From: Limnoperna fortunei
Lineage: Eukaryota; Mollusca; Bivalvia; Mytilida; Modiolidae
Assembly: GCA_944474755.1 (NCBI GenBank)
Contig: OX104115.1
Coordinates: 38,203,080 to 38,267,079, forward strand
DNA length: 64,000 bases
Direction: 5' to 3'
The position numbers were made by a program, and so were the translations under genes. This document shows positions 11,608-22,859 of the stretch, piece after piece. Position 1 is the first letter of the stretch; the number at the start of each line of letters is the position of its first letter. Below the pieces are notes generated by a model. That model ran no database searches. It saw only the letters and a program-made list of their open reading frames with translations, and was not told where the DNA came from.

Positions 11608-11822
11608 TGGTCGAGTGGTCAAGATAGTTCATCATCTACTTTTAATAACAGGCGGCACGTAAAGTTGCATTTTAGCATAACTGCGGCCAGGGTGTGCTCG
11701 ACTACCACAAGAATTGTCCGTTTTACGGTCAACGTTGGGGGATTTTTACCTGGTACTTTGGCTTCCTCTCATCACATGCAATGTTATAGCTTTAAATGGC
11801 GTTAAACCCCATACAAACTAAT
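11608..11822 (+). mobile_element. Diverged SINE
   Basis: It begins TTGGTCGAGTGGTCAAGAT (A-box-like), has an internal GGTGTGCTCGACT and GGATTTTTACC...GGTACTTTGGCTTCCTC region, and ends in ATGGCGTTAAACCCC plus an A-rich tail. The order is the same as in the intact SINEs of this window. It abuts the 3' side of the cysteine-rich exon at 11838. Confidence 0.65.
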
Positions 11823-11837
11823 GAAACAGACTCTCAC

Positions 11838-12705
11838 CTGATAGCAAAATGGTATTTTCTGGACATGGTTTCGAATAACAGGAACAATCTTCATTTGACG
11901 GATTACACTCGCATGCATTTTTTCGTTTGTTTACAAACACGTATCCATTTGCCAAATTACAACCGCATGAAACATCTTTACTCACAGATCCATTGGAAGA
12001 TTTCACCTGACCAAGTTCATTGCATTCAGACTTGAGAAAAATGCAGTCTGAATCAGCATTCGACCAAAATTTAAATGGTTGATACCGTTTAGGTGAGCAA
12101 TATTTATTGTTAAGAGCTCCAGTAATGACATATTTTTGACCTGCACGAAAAACAATTTCTACTATTATGGATAGCAAAAATATACGTGAAGTGATTTTTT
12201 CAAACGTTATTAAAATACTTTAATTTACATCAAAACGACATAACAGATTTGAAACAATTCAACGAATCAGATATAGGTAAACAGCGCACAATGTTAATTT
12301 TGGCATTTTTCCTACATATGTATCGATGATTGATTTCAAACAATAAACAATAATGCAATGTATGTTAAAGACAGAACAGAGTAAACTTTACATCTACAAC
12401 ATTTTGACGATATTATTCAGCATAACTCTTGGAAAGATTCGGTAAACAATATAAATTAATATAAAAATGTATCGATTTTAAAGCATAAAAATGAAATATT
12501 AATGTTAAAAATTACCTGGTGGTACCCAATCTGGTTCAAATACACATGACTCATCGTAAGCTTTTTTGTTTTCATCATATAAGCATGTGTATTGTGACGA
12601 TATATTTGGACAAAAAGTTGTCACTCTAAAATGTCTGTGTGACTTATCTGGACACATGAACTGGTACGCTGAGGTAACACAAACCATGAAAAAAAGTAAC
12701 AAAAC
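11838..12705 (-). CDS. Secreted or receptor-type cysteine-rich protein, two exons seen (partial gene)
   Basis: Two minus-strand exons join in phase: 12516-12705 and 11838-12140. The first follows an acceptor (TTTCCAG), opens with a hydrophobic run (VLLLFFMVCVTSA) that looks like a signal peptide, carries 4 Cys and ends in a GTAATT donor. The second follows a TTTTTCGTGCAG acceptor, encodes about 101 residues with 10 Cys (for example CECNPSNEDCSCYSKPC) and ends in a GTGAGA donor. Both ends are phase 1, so exon 2 is a symmetric cassette. An upstream exon with the initiator Met and at least one downstream exon are expected, but I could not find them. The cysteine pattern resembles ectodomains I recall from bivalve-specific surface or secreted proteins; I do not know the function. 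An older SINE lies right after the second exon's donor. Confidence 0.6.
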
Positions 12706-13682
12706 CTGGAAATAAAAGTCGCAGTGAAAGTTTCAGTTATTAGCAGTGAATATACTAATATATTGTATCTACAGAATTGAAGGCAAAATAAAAAATTGTG
12801 TCAAGGTTATGTACTTAATATAATCTAGAGCAAAGGCAACAATATTGTCATTGTAAAGTACATTTTTAATAACTCAATAATACGTTCAAAAATTGTACAA
12901 TTGCAGTAGCAAATTTATTTTGCAGCTGTTCGTTAAACGTTTAGCAATCAATCAATCAAAACGTGTAATGACAGAGATTTTTAAAATCCTTAACTTTCCG
13001 ATAAAAAATGTTGTTCTGTCTTTGATAGAGTATCAGAAGGCATTTAAATGCAGAAAGATTAAAGAAGCCTTTTAAGTTAAAAGACAATTTTTAGCAGTGC
13101 ATATGTTTATGGTTAATTTAACCACACATCGAAAAATCTTTAAACAATTATGATATAGTATAACAAGGAAATGCTTGGTGAAGGTAACTTGTGTCAAACT
13201 AGGTTGAAATCAAAAACATGTGTATAAAGAAGAACAATCCAAACCTTGTTATCAACACCTTACGTATACAAAAAGAAAACTACTGGATACTGGGAACTAC
13301 AATACCGTATAGGTTGCAATAACAAAATTGATGTTGTAGGTATTCTTTCAAGTTCTTATTGTAGCTCAGTGAATGTGAACACTATTTTTTAAGAATCTCA
13401 ACAGGGTACACGTAGCCACAACCAAGTTTTTATGACCTTGTAACATTTGCACAAAACCGCTTGGTATGCATTACATCCGCACAAAGCTTTATTCATTGAC
13501 TCTTACCAAATTGAATTCATTAATACAATTTTTGTTTAGGCAACACTTTTACATACTTCAATTCCGATCAATATGAAGTTTAAGCTTTAATCCTATAAAT
13601 TGCCAATCACATGCTATGTAAACCAATCAGTATTAAGAAAGATGATACAGAAAAACGGAACTTTCTTAAACTATGAATAATT
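12706..13682. other. No gene recognised; probable 5' intron or flank of the cysteine-rich gene
   Basis: If the cysteine-rich gene has a separate first exon with its start codon, it should lie here on the minus strand, but I could not identify it with confidence. A 60-codon plus-strand frame at 12893-13075 has no support. Confidence 0.4.
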
Positions 13683-15413
13683 AAGGTCTTTCCCACTACA
13701 GTGGAAAGACCTTATTGTATTTCGTCTGATTATTATTATTATTATTCTTTTAATCTTCCAACGCCAAAAGGAAAAAAGTGTCTTGACGTATCGCTTTGAA
13801 ACTTGGCACACTTAACTGACACTACTTGGGCTCGATCTGAGTCACCCTGCGAAACCGATCTACTTTTAGTAACGGAGTTATCTGCCCCAAACCTAAAACC
13901 CTTGTGTTCAGATAAACTCACAAACCATGACAGATATCCAAAATCTAAAGTAGGGAAAATGTTGTCTGACTTATGGCCATGATTTGTCATGCAAAAAAAA
14001 ATTCTTCAATCCACTTCCTGTTTACGCGATTTTGACGCGAAATTTGTCGAAAACGTCAAAGTTGTCGGATTTACACAAAACTTGGTTTCCAAGTAGATAT
14101 GTGGGTCCTAATTACATATATCGGATCAAAAAAAAATTTCGGTCCACCATTTTCAAAATGGCCGCCATTGAAATTTTTGTTTTCAATATAACTCAAAAAC
14201 CATAAAAAATTGAAGCAGACAATATATCAGAAAAATGTTCCTCTCATTGAGATCTACATTTGATATAAGGTTCGAAAACTGTGCGACAAACCGTTTTAGA
14301 GGTTATGGCCCTTGACAGGTTTCGGCTAAATTTTGTTTTCAATATAACTCAAAAACCATAAAAAATTGAAGCAGACAATATATCAGGAAAATGTTCCTCT
14401 CATCGAGATCTACATTTGATATATAGTGTCAAAAACTGTGCGACAAACCGTTTTCGAGGTTATGGCCCTTGACACGTTTCGGCTAAATTTTGTTTTCAAT
14501 ATAGCTCAAAAACCATAAAAAATTTAAGCAGACAATATATTAGAAAAATGTTCCTCTCATTGAGATCTACATTTGATATAATAGTTGAAAACTGTGCGAC
14601 AAACAGTTTTCGAGGTTATGGCCCTTGACAGGTTTCGGCTAAATTTTGTTTTCAATATAACTCAAAAACCATAAAAAATTGAAGCAGATAATATATCAGA
14701 AAAATGTTCCTCTCATTGAGATCTACATTTGATTTAAAGGATTGAAAACTGTGCGACAAACCGTTTTCGAAATATGGCCCTTGACACGTTTCGGCTAATC
14801 AGTTTTTGGCTAATAACTTTTAAACCTTCAGAGATAATATAGTGAACATATTGTGTTTTATGACCGTCATAACAAGCCCTTCAGTTTAAGACCAAAGTCA
14901 AATGGTTACGGGCAGCCATTTTCAAAATGGTCGACACCGTAAACAGTTTTTATGAAATGACACTTGAACCGTACAAAATTGAAGCAAACAATACAAGGGA
15001 AAATTGTTCGTCACATCGAAATGTACAAAAAATGTTTCATATATGAAAGCGTAAAACTTGTTGTTTTTTGAGTTATTGCCCTTGATTCATATTTTGAAAA
15101 TGGTTTTTGCTTTATAACATTTTAAACGTTACAGATGATGAATGAAACATATGGTTCATTTGAAAGAGAATTAAAATTCCTACAATTTGATCCCAAGAAG
15201 TACATATTCGGTTGAGTGGTTTCAAAATGGTGGCCAAAAACATATCGTAAACTGCATTATTTGTCAATAACTTTTAAATCGTTACAGATTATATAGTAAA
15301 CATATAAGTTTTTTGTGACCGATATGTCAAGCCCTTCGATTTAAAGTCATTATAAACCCTATACCTAGACATAATGCCGGGAAAGACCTCACATTTGTTC
15401 TTTGAACAAATGT
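13683..15413 (+). mobile_element. Hairpin-headed non-autonomous element, family A
   Basis: Head: AAGGTCTTTCC (13683) and GGAAAGACCTT (to 13713) pair around a short loop, extended by ACT/AGT. An ATT-triplet run follows (about 13730-13746), then a body with GCTTTGAAACTTGGCACAC (13793-13811) and four 156-bp tandem units. The inverse of the head arm, GGAAAGACC, returns at 15380-15388. A second perfect hairpin, ACATTTGTTC-TTT-GAACAAATGT (15391-15413), follows at once. This layout resembles Helentron-associated (HINE/DINE-1, Pearl-like) elements; that assignment is inference. No ORF of note. Confidence 0.7.
14175..14800 (+). repeat. Four tandem units of about 156 bp
   Basis: The word TTTTGTTTTCAATATA recurs at 14175, 14331, 14488 and 14644. 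Each unit also carries AAACCATAAAAAATT, ATGTTCCTCTCAT and TATGGCCCTTGACA. This is the core of the family A element. Confidence 0.85.
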
Positions 15414-15479
15414 ATTGACATTTAATTGGTCATTGATGTTCTTTAAACTTGCGATAGTTAGTTTCAGAGCATTTTTTCG

Positions 15480-15737
15480 ACGGTTTGGGAACTAAATTTT
15501 CAAATTTTCTTATAGCGAAGCGAATAAAATAGCACTAAAATAATATATTACAAAAATTCTGTCGATTTACATTTTCTGAACTTCTTGTATAATGTCAAGC
15601 AATTGGTATACGTTTTAGTTATGGAATGTAAAATAGGGGTCTCTGAGTTAAATTTTTGATTGTTGGGCAATAACTGGTCAAAAAATTCTAAACACTTTTT
15701 ATCCAAAATTACCTCCCTAGTTACAAATTTCATTATG
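15480..15737 (+). repeat. Left part of an interrupted dispersed repeat (R)
   Basis: Matches 46660-46885 in order: TTACAAAAATTCTGTC, TAATGTCAAGCAATTGGTAT, AGGGGT...GAGTTAAATTTTTG, AACTGGTCAAAAA. The match stops at about 15737 and resumes at 19163 with the next part of the same repeat, so about 3.4 kb has been inserted here. Confidence 0.65.
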
Positions 15738-16411
15738 TCTCCTAAAGGCCACGCCTAATTAATTACTTGTTCGTCGGACCGCCCGCATGTAAAATTATTT
15801 CAGAAAGAAAAAAAAAAAATTTCTTCCGCACGCATTAACCGGAAACCCGCCCGCGTCCAGAACCGGAAGTTGTCTTTAAATAAATAATCTTCTCCGCATT
15901 TTCGATTTTCATCCAAGCTCCGATAGCTGGAGATTCATTCAGAACTTAGAAGGTTAAACTACCGTTTCAGTCCCCTATAAAATAAAAACCGAAAGTAAAA
16001 TGTAGAAAACAAGTGGGTGGTTGTGGCAGTAGTTGCCACCCAATTTAAAGTACTGCTACCAAATACAGCATTAGAATATCGAACGGACGATACCTTGGGT
16101 ACGAGACAATTCGGACCGTATGTCAATGAAAATGTTTTAATTTAAAGTGATAAAAGTAAAAAGTAATTATAATATTAAATTAAAAAAAATAATAAAACAT
16201 GGGATTTTCCCGACCTGCTATATAGAATTAGAATCGTATAGCAAAAATCGAATCCAAATAAATAATTAAATAATTGTTACCAAATGAAGCATCAGAAACA
16301 TCAAAGGATTTCAGCATATATAATTCCAGAGGACAAGTGCTCACATACAAGCCAACAAGCCCAACAGTAGCATAATAGCCGAATGAATACCAATTTGGAT
16401 AAGTTTTAAAC

Positions 16412-16681
16412 ATGTTTGTTGATTGTAAAGGTTGTTCTTCGCCAATACAGCCTCACCAGGAATCTGTCCTATGTCACTGCTGTGGCAAGTTTTTTTTTCA
16501 CAGAACTTATTCCGGCAGGACACAAAAAGACTACAGAGGAAAGAAAGCAGCTGTTAACCCAAGAGTACAGTTTATGTGCAGCAGATGTAGCTCGGCAATC
16601 CACCAACCAAACGCAGAGAGTACTAGACTGTCCATTTACCCGACCATCAACTACTCCGAACTCACTCACTTAACTTTGTAA
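16412..16681 (+). CDS. Small PHD-like zinc-finger ORF (89 aa), possibly a broken gene
   Basis: The frame opens MFVDCKGCSSP and ends after 89 residues. It shows CxxC (residues 5-8), then CHCC with a following His (about 21-31), then CSRC (about 56-59). The order resembles the cross-brace finger found at the start of some transposon-related or FLYWCH-type proteins in molluscs. In that family, from memory, the position after HRT is Cys; here it is Tyr (HRTYSG), so one metal ligand may be lost. A polyadenylation-like AATAAAATAAA follows at about 16742. It sits in a block bounded by inverted repeats, so it may belong to a mobile element. Alternatives are a first exon or chance. Confidence 0.4.
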   Translation: MFVDCKGCSSPIQPHQESVLCHCCGKFFFHRTYSGRTQKDYRGKKAAVNPRVQFMCSRCSSAIHQPNAESTRLSIYPTINYSELTHLTL

Positions 16682-17539
16682 TCGATGTATATTTTGACTG
16701 TTAAATTGTTATGTTTGTTATGATATTTGATTATCATCATTAATAAAATAAAATACGGAAAAAACTTTTATTATTATTTTTTTTAAATAATAGCCTGAAG
16801 TAGAACAATAATGATAGATACAAACCTTATACATACAAACAAAAATAAAAACGAACAAACAAAAAATGCAAAAGTCGGCTGTAGGTACAAACCTTATACA
16901 TACAACACAACAATAAAAAAAAAACAAACAAACAACATGCAAAAGTCGGCTGTAAATAGCATGAATACATTATCATTATCTTTGTAAAATTAATATTTTT
17001 ATTCATAATAAAGCGGTCCGAATGGTCCTAATATACGTCCGAATTGTCCCGATATACGATCCGAATTGTCAGGGGGCCGAATTGTCCTGACTTCGATCCC
17101 TTTATTGAACTATTTGCATGCATAAAAGGGAAGCCTTCAACCCTAGTAATGACAACATTATAAGAATCAAAATTAAGGACAATCCCAAGCTTTTTGGTAG
17201 GGAAAATGTGTTATTTTTACTGCTTTTTATTGTTAATAAAGACAAGTTGTCTTTTATTATTTCTTTTAATCAATCTTGAAATTATGCCTTGCCAAAAAGA
17301 TTTGGATACATAACTGAATAGTGGTATGGGCTGTCTGTTGGTCCGTCTGTACCTATGTATAGAAAGATAAGGCAGCATCTTTTCAGAAGAGAAAAAACAA
17401 TTCAAGACAATTCTATTCTGCTATATACTAGTAATTTATTAATCAATTGGTTAAGTAATAAAACACTGAGAACAAGCACTTGTTTAATATCAAAAACATT
17501 TTTTTTTAATTTTCAGTTATTTTCTTCAAAATAAAAAAA

Positions 17540-17700
17540 AATCGCTCGCTCGCATCAGTTTAACCATGAAAACCTGAAAAAAATCTTTAAAAAAAATTAA
17601 AAACATGTCGCTCGCCTTAAAAAAATCATTCGCTTGTCAAAATCATAATTTCAAAAAAAAAAAATAATAATAAAAAAATTTCGCTCGCTCGCTCGCTCCT
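17540..17700 (+). repeat. CGCT-rich microsatellite clusters
   Basis: Three clusters of TCGCTCGC words, separated by A-rich stretches, with the longest at about 17680-17698. Low complexity, no coding. Confidence 0.7.
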
Positions 17701-17743
17701 TATTTTAAAAGTTAAAGTCCAAAGAACAAGAAATTAATTCTGT

Positions 17744-18718
17744 GTGGCCTAAACGAAGTTTTGGGCGACATATTGTTTTTGTCCGGTTTCTTATTATTAT
17801 GTCTCCCAAACGAAGTTTTGGGAGACATATTGTTTTTGTCCGGTTTCTTATTAAGTCGCCGACCACGAAGTGTCGGGCGACTTATTGTTTTTACTCCGTT
17901 TCTTATTATTATTATTATTATTTTCATATTTCTTATGTTTTCCTTTTTCCCCTCGCAATGTTGTCCGCTCGTTTTCTCGCTCATCTTTTAACCGATCGAA
18001 ATGAAACTTGGCCAACTGAAAGCTCATGTTATGAAGTTGTGCTCTTGACTTTCAAAAGTGCGGAACGGGAGGCGACTTCAACGTTTCGTGAAACGTAAAT
18101 TTTAATAATTATTCTTCTTCTTTCTTTCTTTCTTTTTTCTTTCCGTTCAATCTTGTCCGCACATTTTCTCAGAGATGCAATGTCCAATCAAGATGAAACT
18201 TTGGGAACATGTTAAGGGTGACCTGAAGTTGTGCAATCCACTTTTGAAATTTTCAATTGGCCGCCGTTGAAAAAAAATGACGGCCGTTGTCAGATCTCAG
18301 TAATTGCCAAAGCAATTTCAATGAAAATTGGTATACTAATACAGCTAACTATCCTGAGCATTTTTGCAAAAAAAAATTTGACGCGGCCGACATTTAAAAA
18401 TGGCCGCCATCCGAACACCACCCCCCTAAAAATGCAAAAATTTAAACGTCATCCGATTTAGACGAAATTTGGTATACAGGTAGCTTATGATACCCCGAGT
18501 GTGCCACTATTTTAAAAATTTTTGTCCGACTTCCGGTTTCAAAATGGCGGCCATTTTACTGCAGGAAAAAGTCAACTTTGTCCGATTTCAACAAAATTTG
18601 ATTTCTATGCATATTTTAATGTACTGATTTGAATGAAATACTATCCATGGGGATTATAGTGGCAAAGGGGGTTCGTTTGGGAGACATTCTGTGTTGGCAT
18701 CCCAACACAATCAGCACT
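17744..18718 (+). mobile_element. Hairpin-headed element(s), family B
   Basis: Three head hairpins stand in a row: GTGGCCTAAA/TTTGGGCGAC (17744-17769), GTCTCCCAAA/TTTGGGAGAC (17801-17826, perfect, loop CGAAGT) and AGTCGCCGAC/GTCGGGCGACT (17854-17882). Each is followed by TATTGTTTTT(G/A)(T/C)TCCG-like sequence, and the third by an ATT run. The body has GAAACTTGGCC. The inverse arm TTTGGGAGAC returns at 18676-18685, followed by a second hairpin TGTGTTGG/CCAACACA (18690-18709). Same architecture as families A and C with unrelated arms. Confidence 0.65.
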
Positions 18719-18720
18719 AG

Positions 18721-19143
18721 TTATTCTTCTTTTTTCTTTTTTTTCTGAATTTTTCTCTCCGTTCGATCTTGTCCACACATTTTCTCTGAGATGCAATGTC
18801 CAATCAATATGAAACTTTGGGAACATGTTAAGGGTGACCTAAAGTTTGCAACCCGTTTTTTCGAATTTTTTAAATGGCCGCCATGGAAGAAAAAAGTGTC
18901 GTTCTCAGATCTCAGGAATGGCCAGGGCAATTTAAATGAAAATTTGTATACTGATACAGCTAACTATCCTGAGCATTTTTGCCCAAAACACTTTGTCCGA
19001 TTGCAACGAAATGTGATATGTAGGTAACTTTAATGCACAAACTAAGAATATGTGTATATAAAGGTTTTCAACATGCTCAAGAATATAGTGGAAATGGGGG
19101 TTCGTTCCGGAGACATTATGTGTTGGCATCCTAACAATCAGCA
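18721..19143 (+). mobile_element. Family B, second tandem body and tail
   Basis: Repeats the body at about 18112-18718, for example GATGCAATGTCCAATCA and GAACATGTTAAGGGTGACCT, with an internal deletion. It ends in a decayed copy of the same tail: TTCGTTCCGGAGAC (19101-19114) then TGTTGGCATCCTAACA. A head hairpin is missing, so this is a tandem partial copy. Confidence 0.6.
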
Positions 19144-19162
19144 TTTAATTTAGTTTTTTTTT

Positions 19163-19360
19163 ACTTTAGCCTATAACGAACTCGTTTATGCGGAAACTTT
19201 GTATTTCGACCATTTATAAATTGTAGGGATATTATAGGTAGAACATTTTCATTATTACGTTTCATTCTAAGGATAAAAGGAGTTTTAATGAAAGAAATTA
19301 TTATTTATTTTACCAAAATGTAGAATCTATTTTGAGATTTTTACAAACAATGTGTCCTTA
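19163..19360 (+). repeat. Right part of the interrupted dispersed repeat (R)
   Basis: Continues the repeat that breaks off at 15737. GAACTCGTTTATGCGGAAAC and the region around AAATTATTATTTATTTTACC match 46894-46914 and 47105-47130. Confidence 0.55.
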
Positions 19361-19379
19361 CACATAATCCTTCTGGCCA

Positions 19380-20430
19380 CGTTATCACTGGTGCCCTAAG
19401 CTTTATTAATAACACTTCTCTAAGAAATGTGTTAGTTAAAAGACCGAAATATCGTGAAGCCCGATTCAGAAAACTGAACAAACAATTATAAAATCCTCAT
19501 GGATTCAGTCGATGATTATGTCAGACATTGGGCAATACGTGAAGAAGATGATGTAGACTCTCTTTCCTTTCTGAATGGGTGAAGACGGTGATGTCGCTAA
19601 TACAAACAAGAATCAAAACACTAAAAACAACAGACACGATATTGTATTTGTACAATTCAGCTGGCAACCATTAATATACCCCGATGACACTTTCAAAACA
19701 GGGTACCCGGAAAATCAAAGGTTCGTTTTGAATTCATGGCATTTCAATTAAAGATGAGGAACTGGATATTCCATTTCCATAGACTAGTCGATTCCTAACA
19801 CTTTCTGATTGATATCATATTTGTCATGTTCAGTGGACGTGTTTCTCAGCAGACCATCGGCTTCCAATGGGTACCAAATGCGCTTCCCTTCTTGTTGACT
19901 TGTTCCTCTAAACGTAGGAGGCGGAAGCTTTTCAAGGGCTTTTTAAACACAAGGACATAAGGTTAGCTCTCTCTTATTCAATCTCGGTTTCGCCATGAAG
20001 ACGACGTGCTTGATCTCATTGAATAATTAATTAATTAATAATTAATAATTCGGTGTTGATCACATCTACCCAGTTGAACTTGAAAAGGACTACGTCTAGA
20101 AATTTATAATGAAGGTCGTTTGATAATTAAATCTGAAGACAAAAAGATATGGTTTTAATTTTCTTATTGTATATTTTTCCATTTTTATTTGGCAACATTC
20201 CAGCAGCATATGGAGTGTACATTCCTCAATTGAACAGGTGCTCAAGGGCTTGTATTTCCTTTAAAAATTTCTATGATACAAGGTGTTTGCTGACAGAAAA
20301 CCTACCTTACCAGGGGTTTACAGTGGCAAGATTGAAGTCATCACGGTCATGACTTAGTTGACTGCTAAGGAATATCTGTGTCACAAATGACCTTTGATTT
20401 GTTCCGTTTGTCATAACCCTTCTTACTGGA
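19380..20430 (+). pseudogene. Degenerate Penelope-like reverse transcriptase (3' part)
   Basis: In shifting frames with stops, the plus strand encodes pieces typical of bivalve Penelope-like RTs. A block reading SLRNVLVKRPKYREA lies at about 19420; the RT core piece LPMGTKCASLLVDLFL at about 19858-19910; a degenerate polymerase catalytic region (FRHEDDVL) at about 19990; and the post-RT block IPAAYGVYIPQLNRCSRAC at about 20198-20255. Several frameshifts and stop codons separate them, so the copy is dead. The family call rests on remembered motifs. Confidence 0.65.
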
Positions 20431-21371
20431 TTATAAACTAACCCCGGATTTTTTAAAATTTTATTTCATTTCATTTTATTTGTAAGAATAGTAACACTCT
20501 TTGCTAAGAGCAAAATATACATTAAAAATGAGTTATCTCTCTTTATTGGTTGGTTGAACCTAATGTGTTTATAATTTCCTTGAAATCATGAGTTGATATA
20601 TATCTATGAATGTGTGCATTTTCTTTAGATTTTGAGATTATACCATAGCATAGAGGTTGTGATAGGGAAATTAGTTATTTGGCTTATGAATAAACATAAT
20701 GATTTTGGGTTGGTCAGAACCAGGAAGCTAAAAGCAAAATACAAGCCAAAATTAATAAAACCTTTAAACTGATATCTATTTATTGTCACTTAATAAAATC
20801 AAAAGAAACTAAAATGAAACTCTTATAAATCTAGTTAAAAATTAAAGAGATTATTTACTTTTACAGTTAGTGTGGTATAGATCAACCCGCCGCCCCTCTA
20901 TAACAGATATCACAACTTTTACATGTTCATCGACTTACCATATTTATTAGCTGTCCAATTTTTTCTTTACATTTTTATCCGGCAGGTAAAATTGTTTTCT
21001 TGTTCGGGTTTTTGTTCATGTACACAGTCGCAGTATGACTTTCGATTGTCAATTTTCGGATGTAAATGTATTATTTAGTTTTTCTTTTGTTAAACCGAAA
21101 GCTAAAATGTCATTTCCGGTTCATATATTACTTAAAAATACACTCAAAGCTTCACTTAAGTTTTTAATGAATTTATCAACTCTGATACAACCCCATATTA
21201 TACTAACTTAACATAAAGGGTTAGCATTGTATCACAGTTGAAAAAATAATTGAAAACAAGATGACGGAGAAAGGAGCCTCGTTGCAAAGTATTTATGAAT
21301 TTAATGCGTACCCAGTACCTATATTTAAATAATGAATAAAATTTGGACATGAAAATATAGAAATCTAAATT
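20431..21371. other. No gene recognised
   Basis: AT-rich DNA between the RT remnant and a SINE tail. Nothing on either strand could be supported. Confidence 0.45.
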
Positions 21372-21495
21372 TCCTACCGTAGGCTGGGGTTTTCTCCGGG
21401 TACTCGGGGCTTCCTCCCCCAATAAAAACAGGACGCAATGAAATAGCTGAAAAATTGATGAAAGTGGCGTTAAACACCATTCAAACGAACAAAAA
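21372..21495 (+). mobile_element. 5'-truncated SINE
   Basis: Starts in CTACCGTAGGCTGGGGT and continues through the conserved tail TTCTCCGGGTAC, AATAGCTGAAAAATT, GTGGCGTTAAACACCATTC with an A-rich end. The tRNA-like head is absent. Confidence 0.75.
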
Positions 21496-21689
21496 ACATT
21501 AAATTTTGCGTCTACGTCATATGTAAAGATTTATTTTCAATTGGCTGTTCCAACTTCACAGTGACACTCCGCTATTAGAAATGTTTTTCTATGTCATAGA
21601 TAATTTGCAATATTTAGTATAAAAATAGAAGAAATATAAATTACAAACAAAGAAACATATTTATAAAAATTAACAATATAATTTAACAG

Positions 21690-21930
21690 TCAGAACAAAG
21701 AACGCCAAAATTGAAGTCTTCGTCATGACATCTACTGTCTAACGCCATTTCTGCGTGCTGTTTTTGAGTGACAAATGAAAACTGCTCACTGCGTTTGGTC
21801 GAACTCATGCTCCTTTTGTCGATGTAAAGGTGCAAATTGAAGTCAACAATTACTGTTCACAGTAAATCAGAGTTTTGAAATGTGGTGGTGTTTTCATTTT
21901 CCTACTATAAATTTTGACATAATTTAGAAA
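21690..21930 (+). repeat. Dispersed repeat, copy 2 (see 330-570)
   Basis: GTGACAAATGAAAACTGCTC and the following CAAATTGAAGTCAACAATT region match the left-edge copy in the same orientation. Confidence 0.45.
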
Positions 21931-22859
21931 GGAGGGGTAATCTAAGAGATGGGGATTGGGAACAATACACAATTAATAAAGTCTCTTGTTTATTATAACA
22001 TAAAGTCAATTAAATTCCACATTCGTTTTTGGAATGGCATTTGGTGGCCTGAAAGTACCATACCACTTCCACAATATATAAAAAATTTAGAAAAAAATTG
22101 AACACATCTTACTCTTTGTAGAGCTATGGAAGCATCCCTATCTTCGGGGATGAATGAAGGTTATAACAAAATACCGAACACCGATAAAACTGTAAAAAAA
22201 GACAACCACAAATTAACGTCCTCGAAACCGGCAAACTTCAGAACCTACAACCAACATAGAGCAACTACAGGAATGCTCTTGACTTGGTACAGGCATTTCA
22301 AAAGAAATAGTGGGTTAAACAAGGTTTTATGACATGCTAAACCTCCCGCTTCCATAACTGTAGAATGTGAATTGATTACCTGATTAAAACAGATGCGTAT
22401 CATATAACAGTAGTCACTAATAGCAGTATCAAACAATCGTCATAGAACGGTACTGTACACTGAATTCAAAGTTGGGAAAACTATCTGCAACAATATTTTC
22501 AAACCAAATGGAATATTTTCCGAAAAGGAAGTTGTATCTATAAAAAAACTTAAATGCGCGTTATTTCTTGTAAACCTTGGTTTATAAGTTTATCTCAAAG
22601 ATATAGGTGACGTTTGCAAAAATCAGTATACTCGCTGCAAGCTCTTGCAAACCTAATTATTTGAGAAATATAGACACCATATGCAGAACTGGAATATTGC
22701 TGCATAGATAAGGAAAATGTATAATTTTGAAATTAAAATCGTCTCGTTTGTCGTATATTCTTGTGCCAAGATGACCGTTTGTGTCATATTCGAGGTGCAA
22801 GTCTTAAAATGATGTAAATGAAGCTGTTTCTGTGGTTTCTTTAATTTTCATTTTTAAAG
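21931..22859. other. No gene recognised
   Basis: A 68-codon plus-strand frame at 22126-22332 has no recognisable domain. The lower-coordinate side may hold more decayed RT sequence that I cannot align. Confidence 0.4.

Larger units (their letters stand above)
15738..17700. other. Inserted block around a zinc-finger ORF
   Basis: Between the two halves of repeat R. It contains a 16-base inverted pair, ACAATTCGGACCGTAT at 16106-16121 and ATACGATCCGAATTGT at 17054-17069 (one mismatch), flanking the small zinc-finger ORF. Further GTCCGAAT-type words lie at 17012-17095, and CGCT microsatellites at about 17542-17700. It could be one element carrying the ORF. No other gene is seen. Confidence 0.4.

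Noticed and set aside
17742..18098. 118-codon plus-strand frame with repeated FVRFLI-type words
   Set aside because: Its repeats are the three family B head hairpins and T-rich runs; not a gene.
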